Shown one piece after another: positions 28,575-36,664 of a stretch of DNA of 60,388 bases. The translations under genes were made by a program, and so were the position numbers. This stretch comes from Acidobacteriota bacterium (GTDB lineage: Bacteria > Acidobacteriota > Holophagae > Holophagales > Holophagaceae). Position 1 is the first letter of the stretch, and every line of letters starts with the position of its first letter. Under the pieces are notes generated by a model. The model was given only the letters and a program-made list of their open reading frames with translations. It was not told the origin of the DNA and did not search any database. The DNA lies in the NCBI GenBank assembly GCA_014189895.1, contig BJFQ01000007.1:1-60388 (forward strand), read 5' to 3'.

Positions 28575-29096
28575 TTAGCCATTTAAGTCTAGTTTAAGTT
28601 TCTTAAGGGCCAAGGCTAGGGCTGATGGTTCAGGGGTGGTTTCCTGCTGACAATGACAGAGACCCTTATTCCAATTCTTCCCACACTGGGGACATAAACC
28701 GAGGCAATTTTCTTCACAGAGTCCATACGATGGAACCTGGAGTTCGATCTGCTCACGTACAAAATCTTTTTCATCCATTTCTTGTGCTTCAAAGTAGATC
28801 ACATCGAGATCTTGTTTTCCGATGGCGTGATCTCCTCCAACAAGAAGATCGGGGTCAAAGCTCCCCATGAATTGGACACTCAACGCAAGGGGGATATCCA
28901 CCGGCGCGAGACAACGGGGGCATGCGCCCAGCCATGTACATTGGGATTTCAAATCAATATAGACATCGTCCTTGGAAGGCAGCAAAAAGAGTTCATAGAC
29001 GATCTTTTCAACCGCGGATCCATCGGCGAGTTCAAGACGATCGTAGTGATCGCGCTGGCGCCATCCTTCTTCGGGAAGCGTTTTAAGATCGATCAT
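28575..29096 (-). CDS. DUF177 (YceD-like) protein
   Basis: A 173-residue DUF177 protein, the family that usually precedes rpmF and in plants and E. coli is linked to 23S rRNA maturation or accumulation. Visible features are the CPRCLAP zinc-ribbon-like centre, the DLDVIYFEAQEMDEKDFVREQIELQVP segment and a C-terminal Cys cluster (CEENCLGLCPQCGKNWN) with metal-binding potential. Its ATG overlaps the stop of the upstream pseudopilin-like gene by four bases. Confidence 0.88.
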   Translation of the reverse strand: MIDLKTLPEEGWRQRDHYDRLELADGSAVEKIVYELFLLPSKDDVYIDLKSQCTWLGACPRCLAPVDIPLALSVQFMGSFDPDLLVGGDHAIGKQDLDVIYFEAQEMDEKDFVREQIELQVPSYGLCEENCLGLCPQCGKNWNKGLCHCQQETTPEPSALALALKKLKLDLNG

Positions 29097-29527
29097 TTGC
29101 CTGAAATTCCATCGCTCGATTCATTGCTCGTAGTCTGAGAGGGTGTTCGGGTTACGCCGGGATATTCTACTGAACGATCAGGCACGCCAAGATATTTCAG
29201 TTCATAAGTGGTCCTCGAGGCACGGCCTTGGTAGGGTTGACCGAAAGGATCGTTATTTTTCATTCCCACCCTGATGAAGTTTTCTTTCAGAAGAGGTGAA
29301 TTGGTAGCCACCATGGATTCATACGAGGGTAATTCGGGGTATTGACCGTACTTTAAATAAAATTGATCTAACCCTTCAGCTACGATTTTCAAATCGTCTT
29401 GGGCTTTCAGATGCCGTGAACTCATGGAGTACCGTTGATACTGCTTAAACCCCAACGTGCCCAGAAGCGCAATGATGGTCATGGCCACCAACAGTTCGAG
29501 AAGTGAAAAGCCTTTATTAGAGATCAT
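29093..29527 (-). CDS. Type IV pilin/type II pseudopilin-like protein
   Basis: The N terminus MISNKGFSLLELLVAMTIIALLG is a class III prepilin signal: cut after Gly6, mature Phe1 and Glu at +5, followed by the hydrophobic assembly helix. The soluble part (about 110 residues) contains KIVAEGLDQFYLKYGQYPE and DPFGQPYQG, close to major pseudopilin GspG-type sequence. Processed by PilD-type peptidase at the inner membrane. It is the first gene of a run that continues into DUF177-rpmF-plsX, an odd partner set. A PilB/GspE ATPase lies 17 kb away. Confidence 0.85.
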   Translation of the reverse strand: MISNKGFSLLELLVAMTIIALLGTLGFKQYQRYSMSSRHLKAQDDLKIVAEGLDQFYLKYGQYPELPSYESMVATNSPLLKENFIRVGMKNNDPFGQPYQGRASRTTYELKYLGVPDRSVEYPGVTRTPSQTTSNESSDGISGK

Positions 29528-29656
29528 GGGGCCTCGCTGATCAAGATCGAACCCAAGTGGGTACGTGTTAGTTTCTCACAATTCTTCTATAATTCAATTT
29601 AGATACCCTTTGCCTGTTTAAGTTATCGTGTGGTCATCTTCCATTGGTGAATCTTT

Positions 29657-30784
29657 TTGAAACACATCTTGTTTGCCCATCGAAAACTATCCTTTGGAGG
29701 AGGCGAACGCGTCCTGGTTGAGCAGATCGCATCCCTAGCCCATGTCCCCGTTAAGATCTCCGTGCTCTTCAGAAAAGAAAAGCGCCGAAGAGATCTCGAA
29801 TCGGAGATCCGTCAGCGCAACCCCCACGTGACTGATATTGAATATCGTCCCTCTGTGTGGGGGGTATATCGTTGGATCAAGATACACCGCCCTGATGTGG
29901 TGGTTCTTTGCAACCACAAAGGCGCGTTGGGAGCCCTAGTGCTTCTAGCCCTTCAGGGCATCAAGATCCCGTTGTTGGTGACTCTCCACGAACATTACCC
30001 ACGTCATCTTAGTAAATATCGATGGATTGCACGATGGGTCGACGCTTGGATCTGCACTTACGATTTTTCACTCGCTGTACATCGTGAACTTAGCAAGGCT
30101 CCGTGCCACATCATGCATCCGATTTATTTAGACCATCTACCAGAACAGCAAGTGGAGATCCAGGAGGCTTCCCGTCAAGAAGCCCGAGCCTTATGGTCGA
30201 TTCCACCTGAAGCCTTGGTGATGGGCTATTGTGGACAAGTTGATACTCGAAAAGATCCTCATGCTTTCATCCAATTGGGTGTTTGCCTAGAAGCGTCTTT
30301 GGGTCGACCGGTGACTTTGTTATTGGCAGGAAGAATTGATCCCCTTTTTCGAGATCAAATCCGAAACTATGCAACGAAGAGTCGGCTTCGAGGTTCCCTG
30401 ATCATGACGGGAGCACTCGAGCATTTTGAACATGCGTTTCAATGTTTAGATCTGTTCGCTTTAACGAGTCGAAATGAAGGCTTTTTCCCTATTTCACTCC
30501 TGGAGTCTCTCCATTACGGAGTTCCCATTGTCGCTCCAACGGTCGGAGGTATTGAATCCGTTGCGCGGGGACATCGCGGAGCCTTTTTGATCGATAAAGA
30601 TGACGATCGACAGGCTATCCCCTTGCCAGCGCTCAAAAAAGTCTCTCGTCAAGTGGCCATGGTGCTTCAACATAAACACCGATGGGAAGCTGAGAAAAAA
30701 GGAACCCGAGATCTCTTGTTAACATTAAAAGATGCGGTTAAACACCAGCCAACTCTTGAAAGCATCTTAGCTCCATGGATTTAA
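29657..30784 (+). CDS. Glycosyltransferase family 4
   Basis: Retaining glycosyltransferase (GT-B), probably for LPS core or another surface polysaccharide. It starts at TTG 29657 with GGTGA seven bases ahead, and opens KHILFAHRKLSFGGGERVLVEQI with the GGGER donor loop. The C-terminal donor domain has ALTSRNEGFFPISLLESLHYGVPIVAP, containing the E-x7-E signature. A clean TATAAT at 29588-29593 could be its -10 element. It overlaps the following GT9 gene by ten bases. Confidence 0.88.
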   Translation: MKHILFAHRKLSFGGGERVLVEQIASLAHVPVKISVLFRKEKRRRDLESEIRQRNPHVTDIEYRPSVWGVYRWIKIHRPDVVVLCNHKGALGALVLLALQGIKIPLLVTLHEHYPRHLSKYRWIARWVDAWICTYDFSLAVHRELSKAPCHIMHPIYLDHLPEQQVEIQEASRQEARALWSIPPEALVMGYCGQVDTRKDPHAFIQLGVCLEASLGRPVTLLLAGRIDPLFRDQIRNYATKSRLRGSLIMTGALEHFEHAFQCLDLFALTSRNEGFFPISLLESLHYGVPIVAPTVGGIESVARGHRGAFLIDKDDDRQAIPLPALKKVSRQVAMVLQHKHRWEAEKKGTRDLLLTLKDAVKHQPTLESILAPWI

Positions 30785-31746
30785 TTCCTCTGAATGCCAC
30801 ATGGGTCCGTTTCCCTCGATTCGTAGGAGACGCAGCGATGCAGATGCCTGTCCTTAGGCTCCTTCGCATCCTCAAGGTGGGTCCCCTGGTGGTCTGGGGG
30901 CCCCGAGCCACGGTTGAAATGCTTAAGGGAAGTGATCTTTGTGATTACCTCGTCCCCGAAGACCGTAAGTCCTCCGCTTGGATGATGGCCAAGACGTTAC
31001 GCCAGTATCAGCCTGCGCGATCTATTCATTTCACTAAATCGATGCGTCCTGCCTTGGCCGCTTGGCTCGCGAACGTCCCGGAACGTATTGGCGTTTCCGA
31101 AAGTCTGGCAGGTTTTTTTAACACCATCAGCCAACCCTTTTGGAGTGCCACCGGTCCCTTTCTGCTTCGCTATCACCGTGTCCTGCGAGAGCGATGGCCC
31201 GAGAGCCCCGATATGCCTTTTGCAAACTTCAAACCTCATATCAAAATCGAACCTCCCACCGAACCTTATGTAGTCATAATGCCTGGATCGACGTGGACGT
31301 CGAAGATGTGGCCGATGGAAGCCTATCGACAACTGGTTTTGCTTTTTCGATCCGAAGGCTTTCAGGTCGTTCTTCTCGGCTCGCCAGAGGAAATGGATCT
31401 ATGCAGCACGATCGCCCAAGCGGATGCGATCAATTTAGCGGGCAAAACAACCCTCCAAGAAGCCGCCGCCTGGCTCCATGGAGCTCGACTAGCAATCGGT
31501 AATGATTCGGGGTTATCCCACCTTGCCGCTGCGACAGGGACAAAGACGTTGACCTTTTATGGAGCGACTGATCCAGGAGGCTCCCTCCCCTGGAGTCCCC
31601 ACAGTCACGAAATGCACAAATCCGGTGTCTCTTGTTCGCCTTGCTTTAAACCGAAGTGTTTTGTTAAAGGCCATCCGTGCATGACAAAGTTAACAGCGAT
31701 GGACGTATGGGTGACAGCGAAATCTCTTGCAGGATCGACTTCATGA
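30775..31746 (+). CDS. Glycosyltransferase family 9 (heptosyltransferase-like)
   Basis: GT9 enzyme, the family of ADP-heptose:LPS heptosyltransferases, working at the inner leaflet on lipid A-core. Motifs: VRFPRFVGDAAMQMPVLRLL at the N terminus, PERIGV, MPGSTWTSKMWP, and LAIGNDSGLSHLAAATGT with the D-s-G-x-x-H sugar-nucleotide site, followed by FYGATDP. The C-terminal CSPC and CF-x5-HPCM cysteines are those of WaaF/WaaC-like proteins. Length 323 residues. Operon with the GT4 and the DUF1573 gene. Confidence 0.9.
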   Translation: MDLIPLNATWVRFPRFVGDAAMQMPVLRLLRILKVGPLVVWGPRATVEMLKGSDLCDYLVPEDRKSSAWMMAKTLRQYQPARSIHFTKSMRPALAAWLANVPERIGVSESLAGFFNTISQPFWSATGPFLLRYHRVLRERWPESPDMPFANFKPHIKIEPPTEPYVVIMPGSTWTSKMWPMEAYRQLVLLFRSEGFQVVLLGSPEEMDLCSTIAQADAINLAGKTTLQEAAAWLHGARLAIGNDSGLSHLAAATGTKTLTFYGATDPGGSLPWSPHSHEMHKSGVSCSPCFKPKCFVKGHPCMTKLTAMDVWVTAKSLAGSTS

Positions 31747-32423
31747 AACAATATCTTCTTTGCTTGTTTCTCTGCTTGCTGCACACTACGCTCGGAGTGC
31801 TTCAAGCGCAAACTATCAACGTTGATGCCAAAATCTTGGACTTAGGGTCCGTCAAAAACAATACGAAAGTCAAAGGGGTTTATCAAGTTAGTAATCAAGG
31901 CAAAGCGTATCTTCAAATCTCAGAATTACGGCCCTCGTGCGGATGTACTTCTACCGTCTTAGGACAATGGGCACTTCAGCCGAAGGAGAGCACTCTGATT
32001 GAGGTCACCCTCGACACAGCAGGGTTAAAAGGCGATGTCACCAAGAGCATCCAGGTCGTCACGAATGATCCCCAGAATCCTTTAACCCTTTTAACCTTAA
32101 AAGCCAGAGTCATTCCAGATCTCGATATCAGTCAAGAAGCTATTTTTTGGATCAATCTTGCCGAAAAGCCTTTGGCCAAAACGGTCATCCGCTTTCATTC
32201 CAATCTAGGTCAACGGGTGGATATCAATAGTGTCGATACGGGTAAGTCGCCCTGGATTAAAACGTCGACAAGTACCGAAGGGAAAGATGCACTTTTAATT
32301 ATTGAAGGGGATGCACAAAAAATGAATTCAAAAAAACGCTATGGGATCGAAGTCCTTAATGTTGAAATTATAGGTGATCGCAAAGATCGTATCTCCCTTA
32401 AACTTATTTGGGAACTTGACTAA
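31743..32423 (+). CDS. Secreted DUF1573 domain protein
   Basis: ATG 31743 overlaps the GT9 stop as ATGA. A signal peptide (KQYLLCLFLCLLHTTLG, cut near QAQT) is followed by one DUF1573 domain: ILDLGSVKNNTKVKGVYQVSNQG, PSCGCTSTV and VVTNDPQNPLTLLTLKARV, an immunoglobulin-like fold common in Bacteroidota and Acidobacteriota. A second beta-rich half follows. Function unknown; the coupling to glycosyltransferases suggests an envelope role. Confidence 0.85.
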   Translation: MKQYLLCLFLCLLHTTLGVLQAQTINVDAKILDLGSVKNNTKVKGVYQVSNQGKAYLQISELRPSCGCTSTVLGQWALQPKESTLIEVTLDTAGLKGDVTKSIQVVTNDPQNPLTLLTLKARVIPDLDISQEAIFWINLAEKPLAKTVIRFHSNLGQRVDINSVDTGKSPWIKTSTSTEGKDALLIIEGDAQKMNSKKRYGIEVLNVEIIGDRKDRISLKLIWELD

Positions 32424-32432
32424 GGATCCGCG

Positions 32433-33359
32433 ATGAATCTACCTGAACGCGCCTCACACAACAAGGCGCTTCTCTTTATCTTATTGACTTCCTTTATCTG
32501 GGGGCTGACCTTTCCCATCGCCAAATATCTTTTGGTACAGGGTTTGACTCCCGAGATTCTTCTAAGTATTCGATTTTCTTTAGGGTCTTTTGTCTTGCTC
32601 GCATGGGCCTTGACCCAACCTTTGCAATTCCAACGCCAAACCTATATCGATGGGCTCATCCTGGGGATCGTCCTGGCCGCTATTTTCTGGTTTCAAATGC
32701 ATGGGCTTCAAACTACCACGGCAACTAAATCAGGATTTATTACTGGTCTCTATGTCATTTTTACCTTTATTTTGGCCACCCTATTGGGGGATAAATTCAA
32801 CCGCTATCACGTGTTGGCCTCTTTGATAGCTTTTATTGGACTCAGCTTGCTCGTCTACAATCCTGAAGTAGCTTTTGGGGGCTGGACCATCGGCGACTCT
32901 CAAACCCTCCTCTCAGCCTTCCTGATCGGAGCTCATATTGTCCTCACCTCTCGGTTTACTAAGCGTACGGCACCGCTCATCCTATCCTTGCTTCAATGCG
33001 CCGTAGTGGCTGTTGTTCTCAGCGGTATGGCTTATGCCCAAACCACGGCTGATCAATGGGAAATCCTTCGCCAACTGAGCTTCCAAAGTTCTTTCTGGCT
33101 TCCGATGCTCTATTTAGCCCTGATTGCAACCTCATTGGGTTTTTGGTTTCAATGTCGCTTCCAGCCCTCCCTCACCTCCACTGAGACGGGGATTATCTTT
33201 TCACTCGAACCAGTCTTCGGGGCCATGCTTGCAGCAACGGGATGGATTCCGGGTATTCAGGATCACTTAGGAAACGTGCCTTTATTCGGAGCGGTTCTCA
33301 TGTTTTTAGCGACGCTCGTGAGCCAATGGCCCACCGGGAACGCTTCCAAGGTTCATTAA
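32433..33359 (+). CDS. EamA/DMT-family drug-metabolite transporter
   Basis: Ten-helix inner-membrane transporter of 308 residues with two EamA repeats. The N-terminal ITSFIWGLTFPIAKYLL-like helix (here LLTSFIWGLTFPIAKY), AIFWFQMHGLQTTTATKSGFITGLY, and in the second half TSTETGIIFSLEPVFGAMLA, all fit the family. The substrate cannot be predicted. It follows the DUF1573 gene by nine bases and ends at a terminator. Confidence 0.9.
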   Translation: MNLPERASHNKALLFILLTSFIWGLTFPIAKYLLVQGLTPEILLSIRFSLGSFVLLAWALTQPLQFQRQTYIDGLILGIVLAAIFWFQMHGLQTTTATKSGFITGLYVIFTFILATLLGDKFNRYHVLASLIAFIGLSLLVYNPEVAFGGWTIGDSQTLLSAFLIGAHIVLTSRFTKRTAPLILSLLQCAVVAVVLSGMAYAQTTADQWEILRQLSFQSSFWLPMLYLALIATSLGFWFQCRFQPSLTSTETGIIFSLEPVFGAMLAATGWIPGIQDHLGNVPLFGAVLMFLATLVSQWPTGNASKVH

Positions 33360-33380
33360 TCACATCCTGTGATTTCCATT

Positions 33381-33412
33381 AAAAAAAAGGGCGCCGAAGC
33401 GCCCTTTTTTTT
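33381..33412. terminator. Bidirectional intrinsic terminator between the EamA gene and atpE
   Basis: GGGCGC (33389-33394), tetraloop CGAA, GCGCCC (33399-33404), preceded by eight A and followed by eight T. It is symmetric, so it can end the plus-strand transporter operon and the minus-strand nuo-atp operon. Confidence 0.95.
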
Positions 33413-33430
33413 AAGCGATGAAGTCTTGAT

Positions 33431-33733
33431 CTACTTGATGGCGAAAGCGGCCACAAGAGCGTAAATGACCAACGCTTCAATGAGCGCCAAGCCGATGATC
33501 ATAGTGGTGCGGATTTCACCCGCAGCTTGAGGATTACGCGCAATACCTTCACAGGCAGCCGCGACGGCTTTACCCTGAGCCAAACCACAACCCACAGCCG
33601 CAATGGCGAGTGAGAGATGGGCAAGGAATTGGCCTTCAAAGAGCGACTTAGAAACAGCGGGAGCAGCGTCTTCCATTCCAAAAAGAGCCACGGAGACCGT
33701 GAAGAGCAACGCGGTGGTGAAGAACTTTTTCAT
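33431..33733 (-). CDS. atpE: ATP synthase subunit c
   Basis: Proteolipid of the rotor ring. The 100-residue protein has a 20-plus residue N-terminal leader ([22 protein letters not shown]) absent from most subunits c but seen in some phyla, then two helices. The first contains [26 protein letters not shown] and the second the ion carboxylate Glu86 in IEALVIYAL. Ala follows Glu86 rather than Ser/Thr, which points to protons rather than sodium. It is the last gene before the terminator. Confidence 0.95.
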   Translation of the reverse strand: MKKFFTTALLFTVSVALFGMEDAAPAVSKSLFEGQFLAHLSLAIAAVGCGLAQGKAVAAACEGIARNPQAAGEIRTTMIIGLALIEALVIYALVAAFAIK

Positions 33734-33778
33734 AAAAACCCCTAAAAGATGAGCAGGATCAGCTGCTTCGTTAAGAAA

Positions 33779-34534
33779 TTAATGGTCGTGGGCAACGGCG
33801 CCCGATAAATAAATAATGGAAAGCACGGTGAAGACGAAGGTTTGAATTAAACCGAAGAACAAACCTAAAAATAACATCGGGATGGGTAAAAAGAGAGGCA
33901 AAATTCCAAAAAAGATACCTGCTACCAAATGTTCTCCGGCAATATTCCCAAAAAGACGGAGCGAGTGACTCAAATTGCGACTCAGGAGACCTAGGATTTC
34001 CAAGGGAAACATGAGGGGGATCAGGAACGCAACAGGGCCCGCAAAATGACCCCAATAAGACCAAAATCCTTTTTCTTTCATGCCATGAAAATTGTAGTAA
34101 CAGAAAACAGCCAGAGCCGCGCCTAGGGTTACATTCCAATTGCTTGTTGCAGGAGATAGACCGGGAGTAATCCCAAAGAGGTTGTTGAAAAACACGAACA
34201 AAGCGATCGTACCGACAAAAGGTAAATAGCGCTCAGCGTGATGAGCAATACTCGCTTTAACCATATCGTCTAAACCGCTAATGACCATTTCGAAGACTTG
34301 TTGGAGCGGATTAGGAATCTTGGTCATGCGGGTACGAACCCAGGTCGCAATGATCAGGGTGACTAAAACAGCTAGGGAGGCATTCAAAAGATGGTCATAA
34401 CGTTCAAGCACTGAAAAGTACTCATGGACCGAATGACCTTCTTCTTGAAGGATGCCAAAGCCCTCCCACTGGTATCGAGTTAAATTAAAAAGCTCGGTCA
34501 GCCATTTGGCTAAATACGATGCGTGGTGTTCCAT
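33779..34534 (-). CDS. atpB: ATP synthase subunit a
   Basis: Stator half-channel protein of F0. A soluble N terminus leads to about five to six helices. The essential Arg sits in SHSLRLFGNIAGEH, and the last helix reads IQTFVFTVLSIIYLSGAVAH, both typical. 251 residues. It starts two bases after atpI; atpE follows 45 bases later. The subunit b gene (atpF) that usually comes next is not in this cluster. Confidence 0.96.
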   Translation of the reverse strand: MEHHASYLAKWLTELFNLTRYQWEGFGILQEEGHSVHEYFSVLERYDHLLNASLAVLVTLIIATWVRTRMTKIPNPLQQVFEMVISGLDDMVKASIAHHAERYLPFVGTIALFVFFNNLFGITPGLSPATSNWNVTLGAALAVFCYYNFHGMKEKGFWSYWGHFAGPVAFLIPLMFPLEILGLLSRNLSHSLRLFGNIAGEHLVAGIFFGILPLFLPIPMLFLGLFFGLIQTFVFTVLSIIYLSGAVAHDH

Positions 34535-34536
34535 AG

Positions 34537-34929
34537 TTATACCTTTGGCGAACCTTTAAACAACATCAAACGAAGGGCCTCAAGAAGAATACTGGCTGGG
34601 AAGAGACTTATCCCGAAAGCCAAAGGAATGCCTTCGCTTGGATAATACTTCATAATCTCACGCACGAACCAAATGATCAATATCAGTTTGCTTCCAAATA
34701 GGGTTCCATAAACCCATCGCTGTCTAAGATTTTCGTTGAGCATACGATCGAGGAAGATTCGTTGCGTAGCCCAAAGCATTAGGCTCAGGCTCCCGGACAA
34801 AGCAAAGACAGTGAGACTCGAAAAAGACATCGAACCATAGATCAAGAGCCCTATGGCCCAAAGACCTATTTGGATTCGGCTGAGCCTTTGAAGAGTCTCC
34901 CCCCCCGGCGTGGTGAGAGATAATCCCAT
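34537..34929 (-). CDS. atpI: AtpI-like ATP synthase accessory membrane protein
   Basis: A 130-residue protein with about four helices (residues 25-42, 46-62, 85-102 and 108-125 roughly), in the position of the ATP synthase I chain, which assists c-ring assembly. The start is at ATG 34929, overlapping the atpZ stop (TGATG); a GTG one codon earlier is an alternative. Sequence conservation in this family is low, so the call relies on size, topology and location. Confidence 0.65.
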   Translation of the reverse strand: MGLSLTTPGGETLQRLSRIQIGLWAIGLLIYGSMSFSSLTVFALSGSLSLMLWATQRIFLDRMLNENLRQRWVYGTLFGSKLILIIWFVREIMKYYPSEGIPLAFGISLFPASILLEALRLMLFKGSPKV

Positions 34930-35186
34930 CACTTTTCCTTGGATGAGGAACTCTTGGAATTGAGACGCTGTGAGGTCTTAAAGAGTTCCCAAAAGGCACT
35001 TGCGATACCCCAAGCTAATCCGATCCATTGACCTAAGACAGGTCGCCCAAACCATCCACCGATCCATTTTCCCAAAAAGAAGCCCAGGGTGATGGCGACT
35101 GGAAAGACGAAGGCAATAGAACTAAGATCGCCCCAGAGGGCCCGTTCATGGGGGCCTGAGTTCTCTGAATTGAGATTTGATTTCAT
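34929..35186 (-). CDS. atpZ: AtpZ/AtpI-family accessory protein
   Basis: An 85-residue two-helix protein of the AtpZ family: SSIAFVFPVAITLGFFLGKWIGGWFG and GLAWGIASAFWELFK are typical helical hairpin sequences. AtpZ is proposed to aid ATP synthase assembly or ion (Mg/Ca) supply. The start overlaps nuoN by four bases, joining the complex I and ATP synthase parts of the operon. Confidence 0.85.
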   Translation of the reverse strand: MKSNLNSENSGPHERALWGDLSSIAFVFPVAITLGFFLGKWIGGWFGRPVLGQWIGLAWGIASAFWELFKTSQRLNSKSSSSKEK

Positions 35187-36664
35187 AGTTTAATTTTATC
35201 AACGACTTCAATGAGCCAGCGGCTTACTGAAACGCCCAGCAAGACGACGAGCGCGCAGACGGTCACCAAAACACCTGTGACGCGGTCCATCCTAAGGGGT
35301 TCTTCGCTTGGATGCGACCTAAAATACATTTGATTGATAACCCCTAAGTAATAGTAGGCGCTGACAGCACTGGTGAGGACGGCAATCACTGTGAGGACCA
35401 CAAATCCTCGCTCGAGCGCCATTTTGAAAAGGATGAATTTACTGAAAAACCCGATGAGCGGAGGAATACCTGCCAAGCTGAGTAAAAAGAGCATCATAGC
35501 AAAGGCCAACCATGGATTGCGGTGTGATAAACCTCGAAAGTCTTCGATGCGCTCGCCCTCACCCTTCCCCTGAAGGAAAGTAATAATGGCAAAAGCACCA
35601 AAATTGGTAAAAAGGTAGGCGAAGACGTAAAGCCATAGCGTTTGCACGCCCGAAAAACTCATGACTGAAAGATTAGGATCGTTGGAAAGAATAGCCAGCA
35701 TCATGTAGCCCACATGGGCGATGGACGAGTAAGCTAACATGCGCTTCATCGATTGCTGACGCAAGGCCGCAACATTCCCTAGGATCATGCTGGCTCCAGC
35801 CATGTACTCCATGCCCAGCATCCATACATTGGGAATACGATGAAAAGCCACTCCAAATACTTTAGCGAAAGCAAAAATAGCGGCGGCCTTGGGGGCGCTC
35901 GCCATGAACGCCGTGATGGGTGTTGGTGCTCCATCGTACACGTCCGGTGTCCACATATGAAAGGGGACAACCGCAACTTTAAAGGCCATACCTACGAGGA
36001 CCATTAAAACCCCTAGGGTAACCATTGTGCCTCGAGAATCCATTGCAGCCACTAATGCGGAAGAGAGTTCATCAAGGTTAGTCGTCGTTCCCCCGGTGGT
36101 ACCAAAGAGTAGACTGATCCCGTAAATCATAATGCCGCTAGAAAAAGCGCCTAATAGGAAGTATTTAACCCCAGCCTCAATACCTCGTTCCTGCTCTCGG
36201 AAATAACCCACCAACACGTAAATAGGGAGTGCCATCAACTCAATGGAGAAGTAAACCGTCACTAAGTCTGTGGCACCACAGAGCAATAACATACCCGACA
36301 ATGTAAAGAGCAAAAGGGCGTAGAACTCGACCGTGTGTTCTTGCATGAGATCTAACAGTTTCGTTGACAGCGCAACGGTTGCCAACGTCGCGAGGACGCA
36401 GATCAATTGAAAGTGTTGCGTCATCGCATCGATACGCAACATATCCGAGAAGCCGGATCGGTGGGGGGTCAGGGCTATCAGATAAATCGTTATGCCGAGG
36501 GTAATCTGAGTCAAAAAGGACCAACGACGCTTTTGGTCACGAGGAATAAAAAGATCCCCAGGCCATAACATGAGGCTTGCAATCCCAATTAAGAAAAAGG
36601 GAGCTTGAACAAGGGGCGCGTCTTGCCAAAGCGCGGTCCAGAGACTTTGGGCAAAACTAGGCAT
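35183..36664 (-). CDS. nuoN: Complex I subunit NuoN
   Basis: Antiporter-like proton-pumping subunit, 493 residues, about 14 helices. The Glu of the family (YFSIELMALPIYVLVGY) and the Lys regions (GMAFKVAVVPFHMWTPDVYDGAPTPITAFM and MKRMLAYSSIAHVGYM) are clear. It begins one base from the nuoM stop and overlaps atpZ by four bases. Confidence 0.96.
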   Translation of the reverse strand: MPSFAQSLWTALWQDAPLVQAPFFLIGIASLMLWPGDLFIPRDQKRRWSFLTQITLGITIYLIALTPHRSGFSDMLRIDAMTQHFQLICVLATLATVALSTKLLDLMQEHTVEFYALLLFTLSGMLLLCGATDLVTVYFSIELMALPIYVLVGYFREQERGIEAGVKYFLLGAFSSGIMIYGISLLFGTTGGTTTNLDELSSALVAAMDSRGTMVTLGVLMVLVGMAFKVAVVPFHMWTPDVYDGAPTPITAFMASAPKAAAIFAFAKVFGVAFHRIPNVWMLGMEYMAGASMILGNVAALRQQSMKRMLAYSSIAHVGYMMLAILSNDPNLSVMSFSGVQTLWLYVFAYLFTNFGAFAIITFLQGKGEGERIEDFRGLSHRNPWLAFAMMLFLLSLAGIPPLIGFFSKFILFKMALERGFVVLTVIAVLTSAVSAYYYLGVINQMYFRSHPSEEPLRMDRVTGVLVTVCALVVLLGVSVSRWLIEVVDKIKL

